From Rhizobium sp. ICMP 5592 (GTDB lineage: Bacteria; Pseudomonadota; Alphaproteobacteria; Rhizobiales; Rhizobiaceae): a DNA stretch of 64,000 nucleotides. Positions 17,398 through 26,507 of the stretch are shown here, in pieces. The stretch spans positions 28,634-92,633 of the forward strand of contig NZ_QSNT01000011.1 in assembly GCF_009498525.1 (NCBI RefSeq), given 5' to 3'. The notes below the pieces were generated by a model. That model saw only the letters and a program-made list of their open reading frames with translations. It did not search any database and was not told the origin of the DNA. Made by a program: the position numbers and the translations under genes. The stretch's first letter is position 1; each line of letters starts with the position of its first letter.

Positions 17398-19530
17398 ATG
17401 TTCGATATCCATACTGTCGAAATCGAGTGGGCAGGCCGCCCGCTGAAGCTCGAAACCGGCAAGATCGCCCGTCAGGCTGACGGCGCCGTTGTCGCCACCT
17501 ACGGCGAGACCGTGGTTCTTGCCACCGTCGTTTCCGCCAAGTCGCCGAAGCCGGGCCAGGATTTCTTCCCGCTCACCGTCAACTACCAGGAAAAGACCTA
17601 CGCAGCCGGCAAGATCCCCGGTGGCTACTTCAAGCGCGAAGGACGCCCGAGCGAAAACGAAACCCTCGTTTCCCGCCTGATCGACCGCCCGATCCGCCCG
17701 CTTTTCCCGGAAGGCTACAAGAACGACACGCAAGTCGTCGTCACCGTCATCCAGCATGACCTGGAAAACAATCCCGACATCCTGTCGATGGTTGCCACGT
17801 CGGCAGCGCTCACGCTCTCCGGCGTTCCGTTCATGGGCCCGGTCGGCGGCGCTCGCGTCGGCTACATTAACGGCGAATACGTCCTCAACCCGCATCTCGA
17901 CGAGATGGACGAATCGAGCCTCGACCTCGTCGTCGCCGGCACGCAGGACGCCGTTCTGATGGTTGAGTCGGAAGCCAAGGAATTGCCCGAGGACGTCATG
18001 CTCGGCGCCGTCATGTTTGGTCACCGCGGCTTCCAGCCGGTCATCGACGCGATCATCAAGCTCGCCGAAGTCGCTGCCAAGGAACCGCGTGATTTCACGC
18101 CGGAAGATCATTCCGAACTCGAAGCCGAGATGCTCTCGATAGCCGAAGGCGAACTGCGCACCGCCTACAAGAACACGCAGAAGGCTGAACGCTACGCTGC
18201 CGTCGACGCCGTCAAGGCCAAGGTCAAGGCACATTTCTTCCCGGAAGGCGTCGAGCCGAAGTATTCCGCAGAAGTCATCGGCGCCGTCTTCAAGCACCTG
18301 CAGGCCAAGATCGTTCGCTGGAACATCCTCGACACCTCAAGCCGTATCGACGGCCGCGACCTGTCGACCGTTCGCCCGATCGTCTCGGAAGTCGGCCTTC
18401 TGCCGCGCACGCACGGTTCGGCGCTGTTTACCCGCGGTGAAACGCAGGCGATCGTCGTCGCCACGCTCGGCACCGGCGAAGACGAACAGTATGTCGACAG
18501 CCTGACGGGCATGTACAAGGAGCGCTTCCTGCTCCATTACAACTTCCCTCCCTACTCGGTTGGCGAAACCGGCCGCATGGGCTCCCCGGGTCGTCGCGAA
18601 ATCGGTCACGGCAAGCTCGCATGGCGCGCTATCCGCCCGATGCTGCCGACGGCTGAACAGTTCCCCTACACGCTGCGCGTCGTCTCCGAGATCACCGAGT
18701 CGAACGGCTCGTCCTCGATGGCAACGGTTTGCGGCACCTCGCTCGCTCTGATGGACGCTGGCGTACCGCTGGCCAAGCCGGTTGCCGGTATCGCCATGGG
18801 CCTGATCCTGGAAGGCGAGCGCTTCGCCGTTCTCTCCGACATTCTCGGTGACGAAGACCACCTCGGCGACATGGACTTCAAGGTCGCCGGCACTGCCGAC
18901 GGCATCACCTCGCTGCAGATGGACATCAAGATCGCCGGCATCACCGAAGAGATCATGAAGGTCGCTCTCGGCCAGGCACAGGGCGGTCGCACCCACATCC
19001 TCGGCGAAATGTCCAAGGCAATCACCGAAAGCCGTGGCCAGCTCGGCGAATTCGCACCGCGCATCGAAGTCATGAACATCCCGGTCGACAAGATCCGTGA
19101 AGTCATCGGCTCCGGCGGCAAGGTCATCCGCGAAATCGTCGAAAAGACCGGCGCGAAGATCAACATCGAAGACGACGGCACCGTCAAGATCGCCTCGTCC
19201 TCCGGCAAGGAAATCGAAGCGGCCCGCAAGTGGATCCACTCGATCGTTGCTGAGCCGGAAGTCGGCCAGATCTACGAAGGCACTGTTGTCAAGACCGCCG
19301 ACTTCGGCGCCTTCGTCAACTTCTTCGGTGCCCGTGACGGCCTCGTCCACATCTCGCAGCTCGCTTCCGAGCGTGTTGCCAAGACCCAGGACGTCGTCAA
19401 GGAAGGCGACAAGGTCTGGGTCAAGCTGCTCGGCTTCGACGAGCGCGGCAAGGTCCGCCTGTCCATGAAGGTCGTCGACCAGGCGACCGGCCAGGAACTC
19501 GCCGCCAAGAAGGACGACGCGGCCGAATAA
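17398..19530 (+). CDS. pnp: Polyribonucleotide nucleotidyltransferase (PNPase)
   Basis: A 710-residue phosphorolytic 3'-5' exoribonuclease. It begins MFDIHTVEIEWAGRPLKLETG, as in other rhizobia. It has two RNase PH domains (GGYFKREGRPSENE; TRGETQAIVVATLG; GSSSMATVCG), a KH domain (IREVIGSGGKVIREI) and an S1 domain (YEGTVVKTADFGAFVNFFG). A longer frame back to 17230 lacks conserved sequence and a good ribosome-binding site. The ATG at 17398 has aagga at 17388-17392. Confidence 0.96.
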   Translation: MFDIHTVEIEWAGRPLKLETGKIARQADGAVVATYGETVVLATVVSAKSPKPGQDFFPLTVNYQEKTYAAGKIPGGYFKREGRPSENETLVSRLIDRPIRPLFPEGYKNDTQVVVTVIQHDLENNPDILSMVATSAALTLSGVPFMGPVGGARVGYINGEYVLNPHLDEMDESSLDLVVAGTQDAVLMVESEAKELPEDVMLGAVMFGHRGFQPVIDAIIKLAEVAAKEPRDFTPEDHSELEAEMLSIAEGELRTAYKNTQKAERYAAVDAVKAKVKAHFFPEGVEPKYSAEVIGAVFKHLQAKIVRWNILDTSSRIDGRDLSTVRPIVSEVGLLPRTHGSALFTRGETQAIVVATLGTGEDEQYVDSLTGMYKERFLLHYNFPPYSVGETGRMGSPGRREIGHGKLAWRAIRPMLPTAEQFPYTLRVVSEITESNGSSSMATVCGTSLALMDAGVPLAKPVAGIAMGLILEGERFAVLSDILGDEDHLGDMDFKVAGTADGITSLQMDIKIAGITEEIMKVALGQAQGGRTHILGEMSKAITESRGQLGEFAPRIEVMNIPVDKIREVIGSGGKVIREIVEKTGAKINIEDDGTVKIASSSGKEIEAARKWIHSIVAEPEVGQIYEGTVVKTADFGAFVNFFGARDGLVHISQLASERVAKTQDVVKEGDKVWVKLLGFDERGKVRLSMKVVDQATGQELAAKKDDAAE

Positions 19531-19612
19531 GCTGCGCCTTCATTCACGTTCCGGGGCGCGGAATTCGTTTCCGCGCCCTTTTTCTATCCGCTGACCGCAC
19601 GAGACCAAGACC

Positions 19613-20629
19613 ATGAGCCGCGACGCCCTGAAGACCCTGTTCCATCCCTTTGCCTCCGGCACCGTCGCCACGCCCGGCGAAGGCGAGCGCATCCTGTTTC
19701 TCGGCGCGGAAGCGGGCTTCTCCCTGCCGGCCGACTTTGCAGCGGAACTTTCCGCCGTCCAGGGCTTCCGGCCCTTCTATCGCCAGATCCAGGCGCAGCG
19801 GATCAATGTAACGCCGGAGATCGAGGGCGCGGATTATGACGGCGCGCTGGTGCTCTGCACCAAGCACAAGGGCGAGAACGAGGCCTCCATCGCCACGGCG
19901 CTGTCGCGCGTGAAGGCCGGCGGGCTGATCGTCGTTGCCGGCGGCAAGGAAGACGGCATCCAGCCGCTGCGCAAGCGCATCGAAGGCTTCGGCCTCGAGG
20001 TCAACCATATGCCGAAATATCATGGCGTCGCCTTCTGGTTCGCGCGCCCGGCCGATATCAGCGCGCCGACCGCACAGCTGGTGAAGCCCGCCACCCGCGT
20101 CGACGGCCGCTTCACCACAACGGCTGGCATGTTCTCGCACGACCGCATCGATGCCGGCTCGGAACTGCTCGCCTCGCGCCTGCCGACCGATTTTTCCGGC
20201 GATGCCGCGGATTTCGGCGCCGGCTGGGGCTATCTCTCGGTGGAACTGGCGACCAAGTCGCCACGGATCGCGCGTATCGACCTCTACGAAGCCCACTACG
20301 ACGCGCTTGAGGCCGCAAGGGCCAATCTCCTTGCAAACTGCCCGAAGGTCGCCCAGCGCTTCTTCTGGCATGATCTCGCCGGCGAGCCGGTCAAGGACAA
20401 ATACGACCTGATCATCATGAACCCGCCCTTCCACGAAGGCCACGCCGCCGAGCCTTCGCTCGGCCAGGCGATGATTAAGACGGCGTCTTCGGCGCTGCGC
20501 GGTGGCGGCCGCCTGATGCTGGTCGCCAATCGCGGCCTGCCCTACGAGCCGGTGCTGTCCGAGAACTTCAAGGAAAGCGGCGAGACCTGCCGCAATGCAC
20601 GCTTCAAGGTGCTTTGGGCAAAGAAGTAA
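19613..20629 (+). CDS. Class I SAM-dependent methyltransferase, RsmC-like
   Basis: A 338-residue protein with a divergent N-terminal domain and a C-terminal methyltransferase domain. Visible motifs are the SAM site ADFGAGWGYLSVELA (motif I) and the catalytic NPPFHEG (residues about 268-274) of N2-guanine methyltransferases. This matches RsmC/RlmG-type enzymes that methylate rRNA guanines. The exact target is not certain. Its 3' end overlaps the convergent sigma-factor gene by 26 bp. Confidence 0.85.
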   Translation: MSRDALKTLFHPFASGTVATPGEGERILFLGAEAGFSLPADFAAELSAVQGFRPFYRQIQAQRINVTPEIEGADYDGALVLCTKHKGENEASIATALSRVKAGGLIVVAGGKEDGIQPLRKRIEGFGLEVNHMPKYHGVAFWFARPADISAPTAQLVKPATRVDGRFTTTAGMFSHDRIDAGSELLASRLPTDFSGDAADFGAGWGYLSVELATKSPRIARIDLYEAHYDALEAARANLLANCPKVAQRFFWHDLAGEPVKDKYDLIIMNPPFHEGHAAEPSLGQAMIKTASSALRGGGRLMLVANRGLPYEPVLSENFKESGETCRNARFKVLWAKK

Positions 20630-21875
20630 GCGGCGGAGAATTGGCGCGAGCGAGCAACAAGGCACGCTCGCGCTCATTGCCGGTCAGTTCGGCGGCATGA
20701 CGGAACTCCGCTTGAGCTTCCGCGCTTCGTCCCAACTTTTCCAATAGATCACCGCGCACCGTGGACAGGAGATGCGATCCCTTCAGACGCGGCTCGTCTC
20801 TCAATGTGTCGGCAATCGCCAAGCCCTGTGTCGGCCCGAACGCAAAGCCGACTGCTACCGCCCGGTTGACTTCAATGATTGGCGAAGGGGCGACAAGAGC
20901 GAGTGCCTGATAGTAAGCGGCGATAGCAATCCAGTCGGTACCGGCGGCTTTCATCGCGCGGGCATGGCAGGCGGCGATCATCGCCTGCAACAGATAGGGA
21001 CCGGGTGTTAGGGTCAGAACCATCGCGCGATTCAACCCGTCGAGACCGCGCCGAATGAGCGACCAATCCCAACGGCTACGATCCTGATCCAGAAGCAAGA
21101 TCGGATCGCCCGCTTTGTCAGTGCGGGTAGCGAAACGCGAGGCTTGTAGCTCCATCAGTACTACGAGCCCCAGCACCTCGGGCTCCTCTGGCATCAACGC
21201 CGCCAGCGAGCGGCCCAGGCGTAGTGCCTCGCCGCATAGATCCGACCGCAGCCAATCTGATCCAGCCGAAGGCACATAGCCCTCATTGAAGATCAGGTAG
21301 ATCACCTCCAGCACGGTGGCGAGACGTTCCCGCCGCTCTTCGCCGCGCGGCGTTTCGAAGGGTATGGCGGCATCGCGAAGTGTCCGCTTCGCGCGTACTA
21401 TGCGCTGAGCGATGGTGGCTTCGGGCAACAGAAAGGCGCGGGCAATCTCCGGTGTTGCCAATCCACCGAGTAGACGCAAGGCAAGTGCAACCCGTTGCTC
21501 GGCCGGCAGGACCGGATGGCAGGCGGTGAAGATCAACCGCAGCAGGTCGTCGTTGATATCCTCGTCGAGCACCGCTTCGATGTCGGGCGTCTCGCGCTCC
21601 AACTCGGCAAGGTCGATGGCCAGTTCGCGATGTTTGCCGTCGATCAGCGTGGTGCGGCGCAGCCGATTTAGTGCCCGGTTCTTGGCGACCTGGGTCAGCC
21701 AGGCCGCCGGGTTGCGAGGAATACCTTCGTGAGGCCAGCGCTCTAGCGCCATCACGAAGGCATCCTGCGCAATCTCCTCGGCCAGCCCGAGATCGCGTAA
21801 ATACCGGACCAGTCTGGCGGTGAGCTTTGGCTGCTCAATCCGCCAGACCGCTTCGATGGTTGCGACAGGGGTCAA
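20604..21875 (-). CDS. ECF sigma factor with long C-terminal extension (ECF42 type)
   Basis: A 423-residue protein. The first 170 residues are sigma region 2 (AEEIAQDAFVMALERWPHEGIPRNPAAWLTQVAKNRALNRLRR) and region 4 (ALRLLGGLATPEIARAFLLPEATIAQRIVRAKRTL). The remaining 250 form a DUF6596/TPR-like extension. In the ECF42 group this architecture is paired with DGPF (YCII-like) proteins and there is usually no classical anti-sigma factor. The upstream DGPF gene overlaps by four bases, exactly that context. No anti-sigma gene is visible. Confidence 0.88.
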   Translation of the reverse strand: MTPVATIEAVWRIEQPKLTARLVRYLRDLGLAEEIAQDAFVMALERWPHEGIPRNPAAWLTQVAKNRALNRLRRTTLIDGKHRELAIDLAELERETPDIEAVLDEDINDDLLRLIFTACHPVLPAEQRVALALRLLGGLATPEIARAFLLPEATIAQRIVRAKRTLRDAAIPFETPRGEERRERLATVLEVIYLIFNEGYVPSAGSDWLRSDLCGEALRLGRSLAALMPEEPEVLGLVVLMELQASRFATRTDKAGDPILLLDQDRSRWDWSLIRRGLDGLNRAMVLTLTPGPYLLQAMIAACHARAMKAAGTDWIAIAAYYQALALVAPSPIIEVNRAVAVGFAFGPTQGLAIADTLRDEPRLKGSHLLSTVRGDLLEKLGRSAEAQAEFRHAAELTGNERERALLLARANSPPLTSLPKAP

Positions 21876-22276
21876 CCCTTCAACTCGCTGAAGCTTTCCG
21901 CCGCCTTCTGAACGTCCTCGGGGAACTCGCTCATCTCATGGACGCGGCGGATTTCGAGGACGTCGTTTTCCGACGCGGGGCAGCGTCTGGCCCATTCGAT
22001 GGCCTCCTCGCGAGAGCGCACGTCCAGCATCCAATAGCCGCCCAGCACTTCCTTAACATCCGCAAACGGACCATCGACGACAGTCGGCTTTCCGCCCTGG
22101 AAGCTAACCCGCGCGCCGGACGACGGTGGATGCAGTCCTTCCAGGGCAAGCAGCACACCTGCCTTCTTCAGTTCCTCATTGTACTTCATCATCGCCGCCA
22201 CCGCTTCCGCGCTGGGCATGGCGTCAGGGGCTGCGGACGCGTAGCCGCCGGGGATCATAAGCATCATGAACCGCAT
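21872..22276 (-). CDS. DGPF/YCII-domain protein, partner of the ECF42 sigma factor
   Basis: A 134-residue YCII-related (DGPF) protein: MRFMMLMIPGGYA at the N-terminus, then VVDGPFADVKEVLGGYWMLDVRSREEAIEWARRCP. The DGPF motif appears as DGPFAD. The ATG at 22276 has a strong Shine-Dalgarno sequence (aaggagaa), so an upstream extension to 22330 is not used. These proteins are regular neighbours and likely regulatory targets of ECF42 sigma factors. Their enzymatic role is unknown. Confidence 0.87.
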   Translation of the reverse strand: MRFMMLMIPGGYASAAPDAMPSAEAVAAMMKYNEELKKAGVLLALEGLHPPSSGARVSFQGGKPTVVDGPFADVKEVLGGYWMLDVRSREEAIEWARRCPASENDVLEIRRVHEMSEFPEDVQKAAESFSELKG

Positions 22277-22529
22277 GGTGTTTCTCCTTGGTTGCGTTGG
22301 TTCCATCATACGACAAACGATGAACCGCAAAATCGACAGGAGCGCGAAAAAAATTCAAGTGCTTTGTGAGGAATGTTTCCGACGGAAATCAGGAAAGTGC
22401 GTCAAGGCGTGCCGGCGAATTGCTCGGCTGCCCATTTAACTGCTTCTGAGCAACCAGAGGAGTCCACATAATCCAAAAGACGCCGTCGATGGCATCGGAG
22501 ATTTACTCTTACGACGTAGCGGGTGACCC

Positions 22530-23120
22530 CTATGCGCCTGCTCTATCCGCCCATTCGCGGCTCAGAACCGCATAGATATATTCATCGCCCCAGACGCCGT
22601 TGAAACGGTCGTTTTCGATCAGATGCGCCTCGCGGCGCAGGCCGAGCCGTTCGATGACGCCGATGGAGGCGGTATTCTGCGCGTCCAGGCGGGCAAAGAT
22701 CCGGTGAAAGCCGAACGTGCTAAAGCCCAGATCGATGACGGTCCGTACCGCCTCGGTCGCATAGCCTTTACCGGCATAGGCCGGATTGAAGATATAGCCG
22801 ATCTCGGCCTGTAGCGCGGCCTTGCTGGTAAGTTTCAGGCTAACATCACCCAACAGGGCGCCATCCTCCCGTCGAAGCACCGCCCAGCGTAAAGAGCCGC
22901 CATCTTCCGAGAAATGGGAATCCAAGCTGGCATCGAAATGCTCCCGCAACGCCTCTGCCGACGGCGGATCGCGGTAGAGGAAACGATAGATGGAAGGCAA
23001 TAAGCGATAGGCGCTGTAGGCCTCGAAATCCTCGGGCATAAAGCCGCGAAGGATGAGGCGTTCGGTGGATGCGAGAGGTTCGGCACTCGTGAACGTCATC
23101 GGGAAGCCCAGCGGGATCAT
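22530..23120 (-). CDS. GNAT N-acetyltransferase (RimJ/RimL-like)
   Basis: A 196-residue protein. The N-terminus (STERLILRGFMPEDFEAYSAYR), the acetyl-CoA site region (IFNPAYAGKGYATEAVRTVIDLGF) and the C-terminal ARLDAQNTASIGVIERLGLRREAH match the Acetyltransf_3 group that acetylates protein N-termini or small molecules. The start is either 23120 or 23099; neither has a strong Shine-Dalgarno sequence. It lies downstream of fabI and is separated from it by a long hairpin. Confidence 0.83.
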   Translation of the reverse strand: MIPLGFPMTFTSAEPLASTERLILRGFMPEDFEAYSAYRLLPSIYRFLYRDPPSAEALREHFDASLDSHFSEDGGSLRWAVLRREDGALLGDVSLKLTSKAALQAEIGYIFNPAYAGKGYATEAVRTVIDLGFSTFGFHRIFARLDAQNTASIGVIERLGLRREAHLIENDRFNGVWGDEYIYAVLSREWADRAGA

Positions 23121-23127
23121 CCGAGAA

Positions 23128-23164
23128 GATGTCCCCTCGCCGCATCTGGCCGCGAGGGGACATC
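23128..23164 (-). terminator. Long hairpin between fabI and the GNAT gene
   Basis: A perfect 13-bp inverted repeat (gatgtcccctcgc / gcgaggggacatc) with an 11-base loop, starting about 10 bp beyond the fabI stop. The following T-tract on the minus strand is weak (ttctcgg), so it may be an mRNA-stabilising structure as much as a terminator. Confidence 0.6.
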
Positions 23165-23174
23165 CATTTGCGAT

Positions 23175-23981
23175 TTACTCGCTGTCGGCGCTCGACAGCG
23201 TTTCCAGCGTCGGCATTGAGGTGATGTTGTAGCCGGCATCGACAAAATGGATTTCGCCGGTAACGCCTGCGGACAGATCCGACAGGAGATAGAGCGACGA
23301 AGAGCCGACCTGATCGATGGTGACCGACTTACGCAGCGGTGCGTTGCGCTGGTTCCACGACAGGATAGCGCGAGCGTCGGAAATGCCGGCGCCGGCCAGC
23401 GTGCGGATCGGGCCGGCGGAGATGGCGTTGACGCGGATATCGCGCGGGCCATAATCGGCGGCGAGATAGCGCACGGAGGCTTCCAGAGCCGCCTTGGCGA
23501 CGCCCATGACGTTGTAGTTCGGGATGACCCGCGTCGAGCCGTTATAGGTCAGCGTCAGCATGCTGCCACCTTCCGTCATCAGCTCGGCGGCGCGCTTGGC
23601 GATCTCGGTGAAGGAGAAGCAGGAAATCACCATGGTGCGGGTGAAGTTGTCGCGCGTGGTGTTGGCGTAAAGGCCCTTCAGCTCGTTCTTGTCGGAAAAG
23701 CCGATGGCGTGGACGATGAAGTCGAGCTTGCCCCAGCGCGCCTTGATCTCGTCGAACACGGCATCGACGGAGACTAGATCCTCGACGTCGCAAGGCAGAA
23801 GGAAATCAGAACCGACTTCAGCCGCGAGCGGCTTGACGCGCTTGCCGAGCGCTTCGCCCTGGAAGGTGAATGCCAGTTCCGCGCCTTCGGCCGCCAGTGC
23901 CTTCGAAATGCCCCAGGCAATCGAGTGATTGTTTGCGACGCCCATGATGAGGCCGCGCTTACCCTGCATGATTCCCGTCAT
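23175..23981 (-). CDS. fabI: Enoyl-[acyl-carrier-protein] reductase (NADH)
   Basis: A 268-residue short-chain dehydrogenase-type enzyme catalysing the last step of fatty-acid elongation. It has the FabI-type nucleotide motif GVANNHSIAWGI, the segment FIVHAIGFSDKNEL, the active-site YNVMGVAKAALEASVRYLA (Tyr and Lys six residues apart) and the AISAGPIRTLA segment. It lies four bases after fabB in a fabA-fabB-fabI operon. The rhizobial fabI in this position is linked to unsaturated fatty-acid synthesis. Confidence 0.95.
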   Translation of the reverse strand: MTGIMQGKRGLIMGVANNHSIAWGISKALAAEGAELAFTFQGEALGKRVKPLAAEVGSDFLLPCDVEDLVSVDAVFDEIKARWGKLDFIVHAIGFSDKNELKGLYANTTRDNFTRTMVISCFSFTEIAKRAAELMTEGGSMLTLTYNGSTRVIPNYNVMGVAKAALEASVRYLAADYGPRDIRVNAISAGPIRTLAGAGISDARAILSWNQRNAPLRKSVTIDQVGSSSLYLLSDLSAGVTGEIHFVDAGYNITSMPTLETLSSADSE

Positions 23982-23985
23982 TGCC

Positions 23986-25209
23986 TTATCCGTTGTAGCG
24001 CTGGAATACGAGCGTGGCGTTGGTACCGCCGAAACCGAAGGAATTGGAGAGAGCGATGTCGATCTTGGCGTTATCGATGCGCTTGCGCACGACCGGCACG
24101 CCTTCGAATTCCGGGTCGAGTTCGGTGATATGGGCGCTTTCGCCGATGAAGCGCTCCTGCATCATCAGGATCGAATAGATCGATTCCTGCACGCCGGCAG
24201 CGCCGAGCGAATGACCCGTCAGCGACTTGGTCGACTGGATCGGCGGGATCTTGGCTCCGAAAACCTCGCGGATAGCGCCGATTTCCTTGCTGTCGCCGAC
24301 CGGCGTCGACGTGCCGTGGGTATTGATGTAGTCGACATCGCCCTTCACGGTGGCGAGCGCCTGGCGCATGCAGCGCACCGCGCCCTCACCCGACGGAGCA
24401 ACCATGTCATAGCCGTCGGAGGTGGCGCCGTAGCCGACGATTTCGGCATAAATCTTGGCGCCGCGCGCCTTGGCGTGCTCCAGTTCCTCGAGCACCAGCA
24501 CGCCGGCGCCGCCGGCGATGACGAAGCCGTCACGGCTGGCGTCATAGGCGCGCGAGGCGGTTTCCGGATGATCCTCGTTGAACTTGGAGGACATGGCGCC
24601 CATGGCGTCGAAGAGGTTCGACATGGTCCAGTCGAGATCCTCATGGCCACCGGCGAACATCACGTCCTGCTTGCCCCACTGGATCATCTCGGCGGCGTTG
24701 CCGATGCAATGCGCCGAGGTCGAGCATGCCGACGAGATGGAATAGTTGACGCCGTAGATCTTGAACCAGGTGGCGAGCGTCGCCGAGGCCGTCGACGACA
24801 TTGCCTTCGGCACGGCGAAGGGGCCAACGCGCTTCGGGCTGTTGTTCTTGCGGGTAATGTCGGCAGCTTCGATCAGGGTGCGCGTCGACGGGCCGCCGGA
24901 GCCCATGATGATGCCGGTGCGCTCGTTGGAGATATCGCTCTCTTCGAGGCCGCTGTCAGCGAGCGCCTGCTTCATGGCGACGTGGTTCCAGGCACCGCCC
25001 TGCGACAGGAAGCGCATGGCGCGGCGGTCCACCAGATCGGTCGTGTCGATCTTGGGCGAGCCCCAGACCTGGCACTTGAAACCATGCTCGGCGAAATCGT
25101 TCGAAAACGAAATGCCCGACTTGGCTTCGCGCAACGACGCCGTAACTTCTTGCGCATCGTTCCCAATGGATGAAACGATACCCAGACCCGTGACAACAAC
25201 CCGTCTCAT
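23986..25209 (-). CDS. fabB: 3-oxoacyl-ACP synthase I
   Basis: A 407-residue condensing enzyme. The catalytic Cys-His-His triad is visible in SACSTSAHCIG, NTHGTSTPVGD and KSLTGHSLGAAG, and the C-terminus FGFGGTNATLVFQRY is standard. FabB elongates the cis-3-decenoyl intermediate produced by FabA and is required for unsaturated fatty acids in this pathway. It lies 53 bp downstream of fabA. Confidence 0.96.
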   Translation of the reverse strand: MRRVVVTGLGIVSSIGNDAQEVTASLREAKSGISFSNDFAEHGFKCQVWGSPKIDTTDLVDRRAMRFLSQGGAWNHVAMKQALADSGLEESDISNERTGIIMGSGGPSTRTLIEAADITRKNNSPKRVGPFAVPKAMSSTASATLATWFKIYGVNYSISSACSTSAHCIGNAAEMIQWGKQDVMFAGGHEDLDWTMSNLFDAMGAMSSKFNEDHPETASRAYDASRDGFVIAGGAGVLVLEELEHAKARGAKIYAEIVGYGATSDGYDMVAPSGEGAVRCMRQALATVKGDVDYINTHGTSTPVGDSKEIGAIREVFGAKIPPIQSTKSLTGHSLGAAGVQESIYSILMMQERFIGESAHITELDPEFEGVPVVRKRIDNAKIDIALSNSFGFGGTNATLVFQRYNG

Positions 25210-25262
25210 GTCGATGACCTTTTCTAAAACGTCTGTCTTTGTGGAGGCGGCAAGGCCGCAGT

Positions 25263-25778
25263 TCAGGCAGCCTTGTCCTTTGACAGGCCGACGCGGAGGT
25301 CCGATGCCTGATAAATAACTTCGCCGTCGGCCTTCAAGTAACCGTCGGCGGTGCCGAGGACGAGGCGGCCGCGCATGACGCGCTTAAAGTCGATGCCGTA
25401 TTCGAGGAGCTTCGTGTCCGGACGAACCATGCCCTTGAACTTCACTTCGCCGGTGGACAGCGCCATGCCGCGGCCAGGCTCGCCGAGCCAGCCAAGGAAG
25501 AAGCCGGTCAGCTGCCACATACCATCCAGGCCGAGGCAGCCCGGCATGATCGGATTGCCGGCAAAATGGCAGGGGAAGTACCAGTCATCGGGGCGCACAT
25601 CATATTCGGCGCGTATGTAGCCCTTGTCGAAGGCACCACCGGTTTCGGAGATATCTGTAATGCGATGGACCATCAGCATCGGTGGCAGGGGAAGCTGCGC
25701 ATTGCCCGGGCCGAACAATTCGCCGCGACCGCAGGACAGGATTTCCTCATAGTTGAAGCTGGATTGTCTCGTCGTCAT
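25263..25778 (-). CDS. fabA: 3-hydroxydecanoyl-ACP dehydratase/isomerase
   Basis: A 171-residue hot-dog-fold enzyme that dehydrates 3-hydroxydecanoyl-ACP and isomerises trans-2 to cis-3-decenoyl-ACP. The catalytic His and Asp are in FPCHFAGNPIMPGCLGLDGMW. The ATG at 25778 (MTTRQSSFNYEEIL) gives the family's normal length. An in-frame start at 25799 would add seven non-conserved residues. It is the first gene of fabA-fabB-fabI and is divergent from irr across a 295-bp gap. Confidence 0.96.
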   Translation of the reverse strand: MTTRQSSFNYEEILSCGRGELFGPGNAQLPLPPMLMVHRITDISETGGAFDKGYIRAEYDVRPDDWYFPCHFAGNPIMPGCLGLDGMWQLTGFFLGWLGEPGRGMALSTGEVKFKGMVRPDTKLLEYGIDFKRVMRGRLVLGTADGYLKADGEVIYQASDLRVGLSKDKAA

Positions 25779-26000
25779 AAAAATTCCGTTCCCCCGCATG
25801 GATGCCGTGGATGTGAAGCTTTAGTGCAAGATCGAGGGAAAATGAAGCGTAAGCATGACACGCTCATTTCGCCGCCCGATGGACGCACTTCGCTATATGT
25901 GGTCGTCGCATACAGGAACGCTAGGGCTGCTGCCAGTGGCAAATGCGGCATTTGCCCTATTTTTCCGGCGATTGACAGCCTTCCCACCCCATCGAAACTA

Positions 26001-26028
26001 TTGAAAGCAATCCGTGCAAAAGTTATAT
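26001..26028 (+). promoter_or_regulatory. Candidate irr promoter
   Basis: TTGAAA (26001-26006) and TTATAT (26023-26028) separated by 16 bp, 46 bp upstream of the irr ATG. This is a good sigma-70-like match in the divergent fabA/irr region. Confidence 0.5.
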
Positions 26029-26073
26029 GGCTTAATCAAGAATTACAGAGATCAGGAATCCGGAGCTCCCTGA

Positions 26074-26493
26074 ATGGCGGAAGAAGCCGAAATCGCGATC
26101 GAAACCAGGCTGCGCAGCGCCGGCCTGAGGCCGACCCGACAGCGCATTGCGCTCGGCGATCTTCTTTTTGCCAAGGGCGACCGCCATCTGACCGTCGAGG
26201 AGCTGCACGAGGAAGCCGTCACCGCCGGCGTTCCGGTCTCGCTTGCCACCGTCTACAATACGCTGCATCAGTTCACCGAGGCTGGCCTTATCCGCGTGCT
26301 GGCCGTCGAAAGCGCCAAGACCTATTTCGACACCAACGTCTCCGACCACCACCACTTCTTCGTCGAAGGCCACAATGAAGTGCTGGATATTCCGATCAGC
26401 AATCTGACGATCGCGAACCTGCCGGAGCCGCCGGTGGGCATGGAAATCGCCCATGTCGACGTCGTCATCCGCCTGCGCCGCAAGCAGCGGTAA
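26074..26493 (+). CDS. irr: Iron response regulator Irr (Fur family)
   Basis: A 139-residue Fur-family protein with the recognition helix region RPTRQRIALGDLLF and VSLATVYNTLHQFTEAGLI, and the HHH heme/metal motif in SDHHHFFVEGHNEV. In Rhizobiales, Irr represses heme and iron-storage genes, and activates others, when iron is low; heme causes its loss or inactivation. The N-terminal heme regulatory motif (GCPWHD) of Bradyrhizobium Irr is absent, as usual in Rhizobium. The location divergent from fabA is conserved in this order. Confidence 0.92.
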   Translation: MAEEAEIAIETRLRSAGLRPTRQRIALGDLLFAKGDRHLTVEELHEEAVTAGVPVSLATVYNTLHQFTEAGLIRVLAVESAKTYFDTNVSDHHHFFVEGHNEVLDIPISNLTIANLPEPPVGMEIAHVDVVIRLRRKQR

Positions 26494-26507
26494 GCCACAA
26501 GCCTAGC

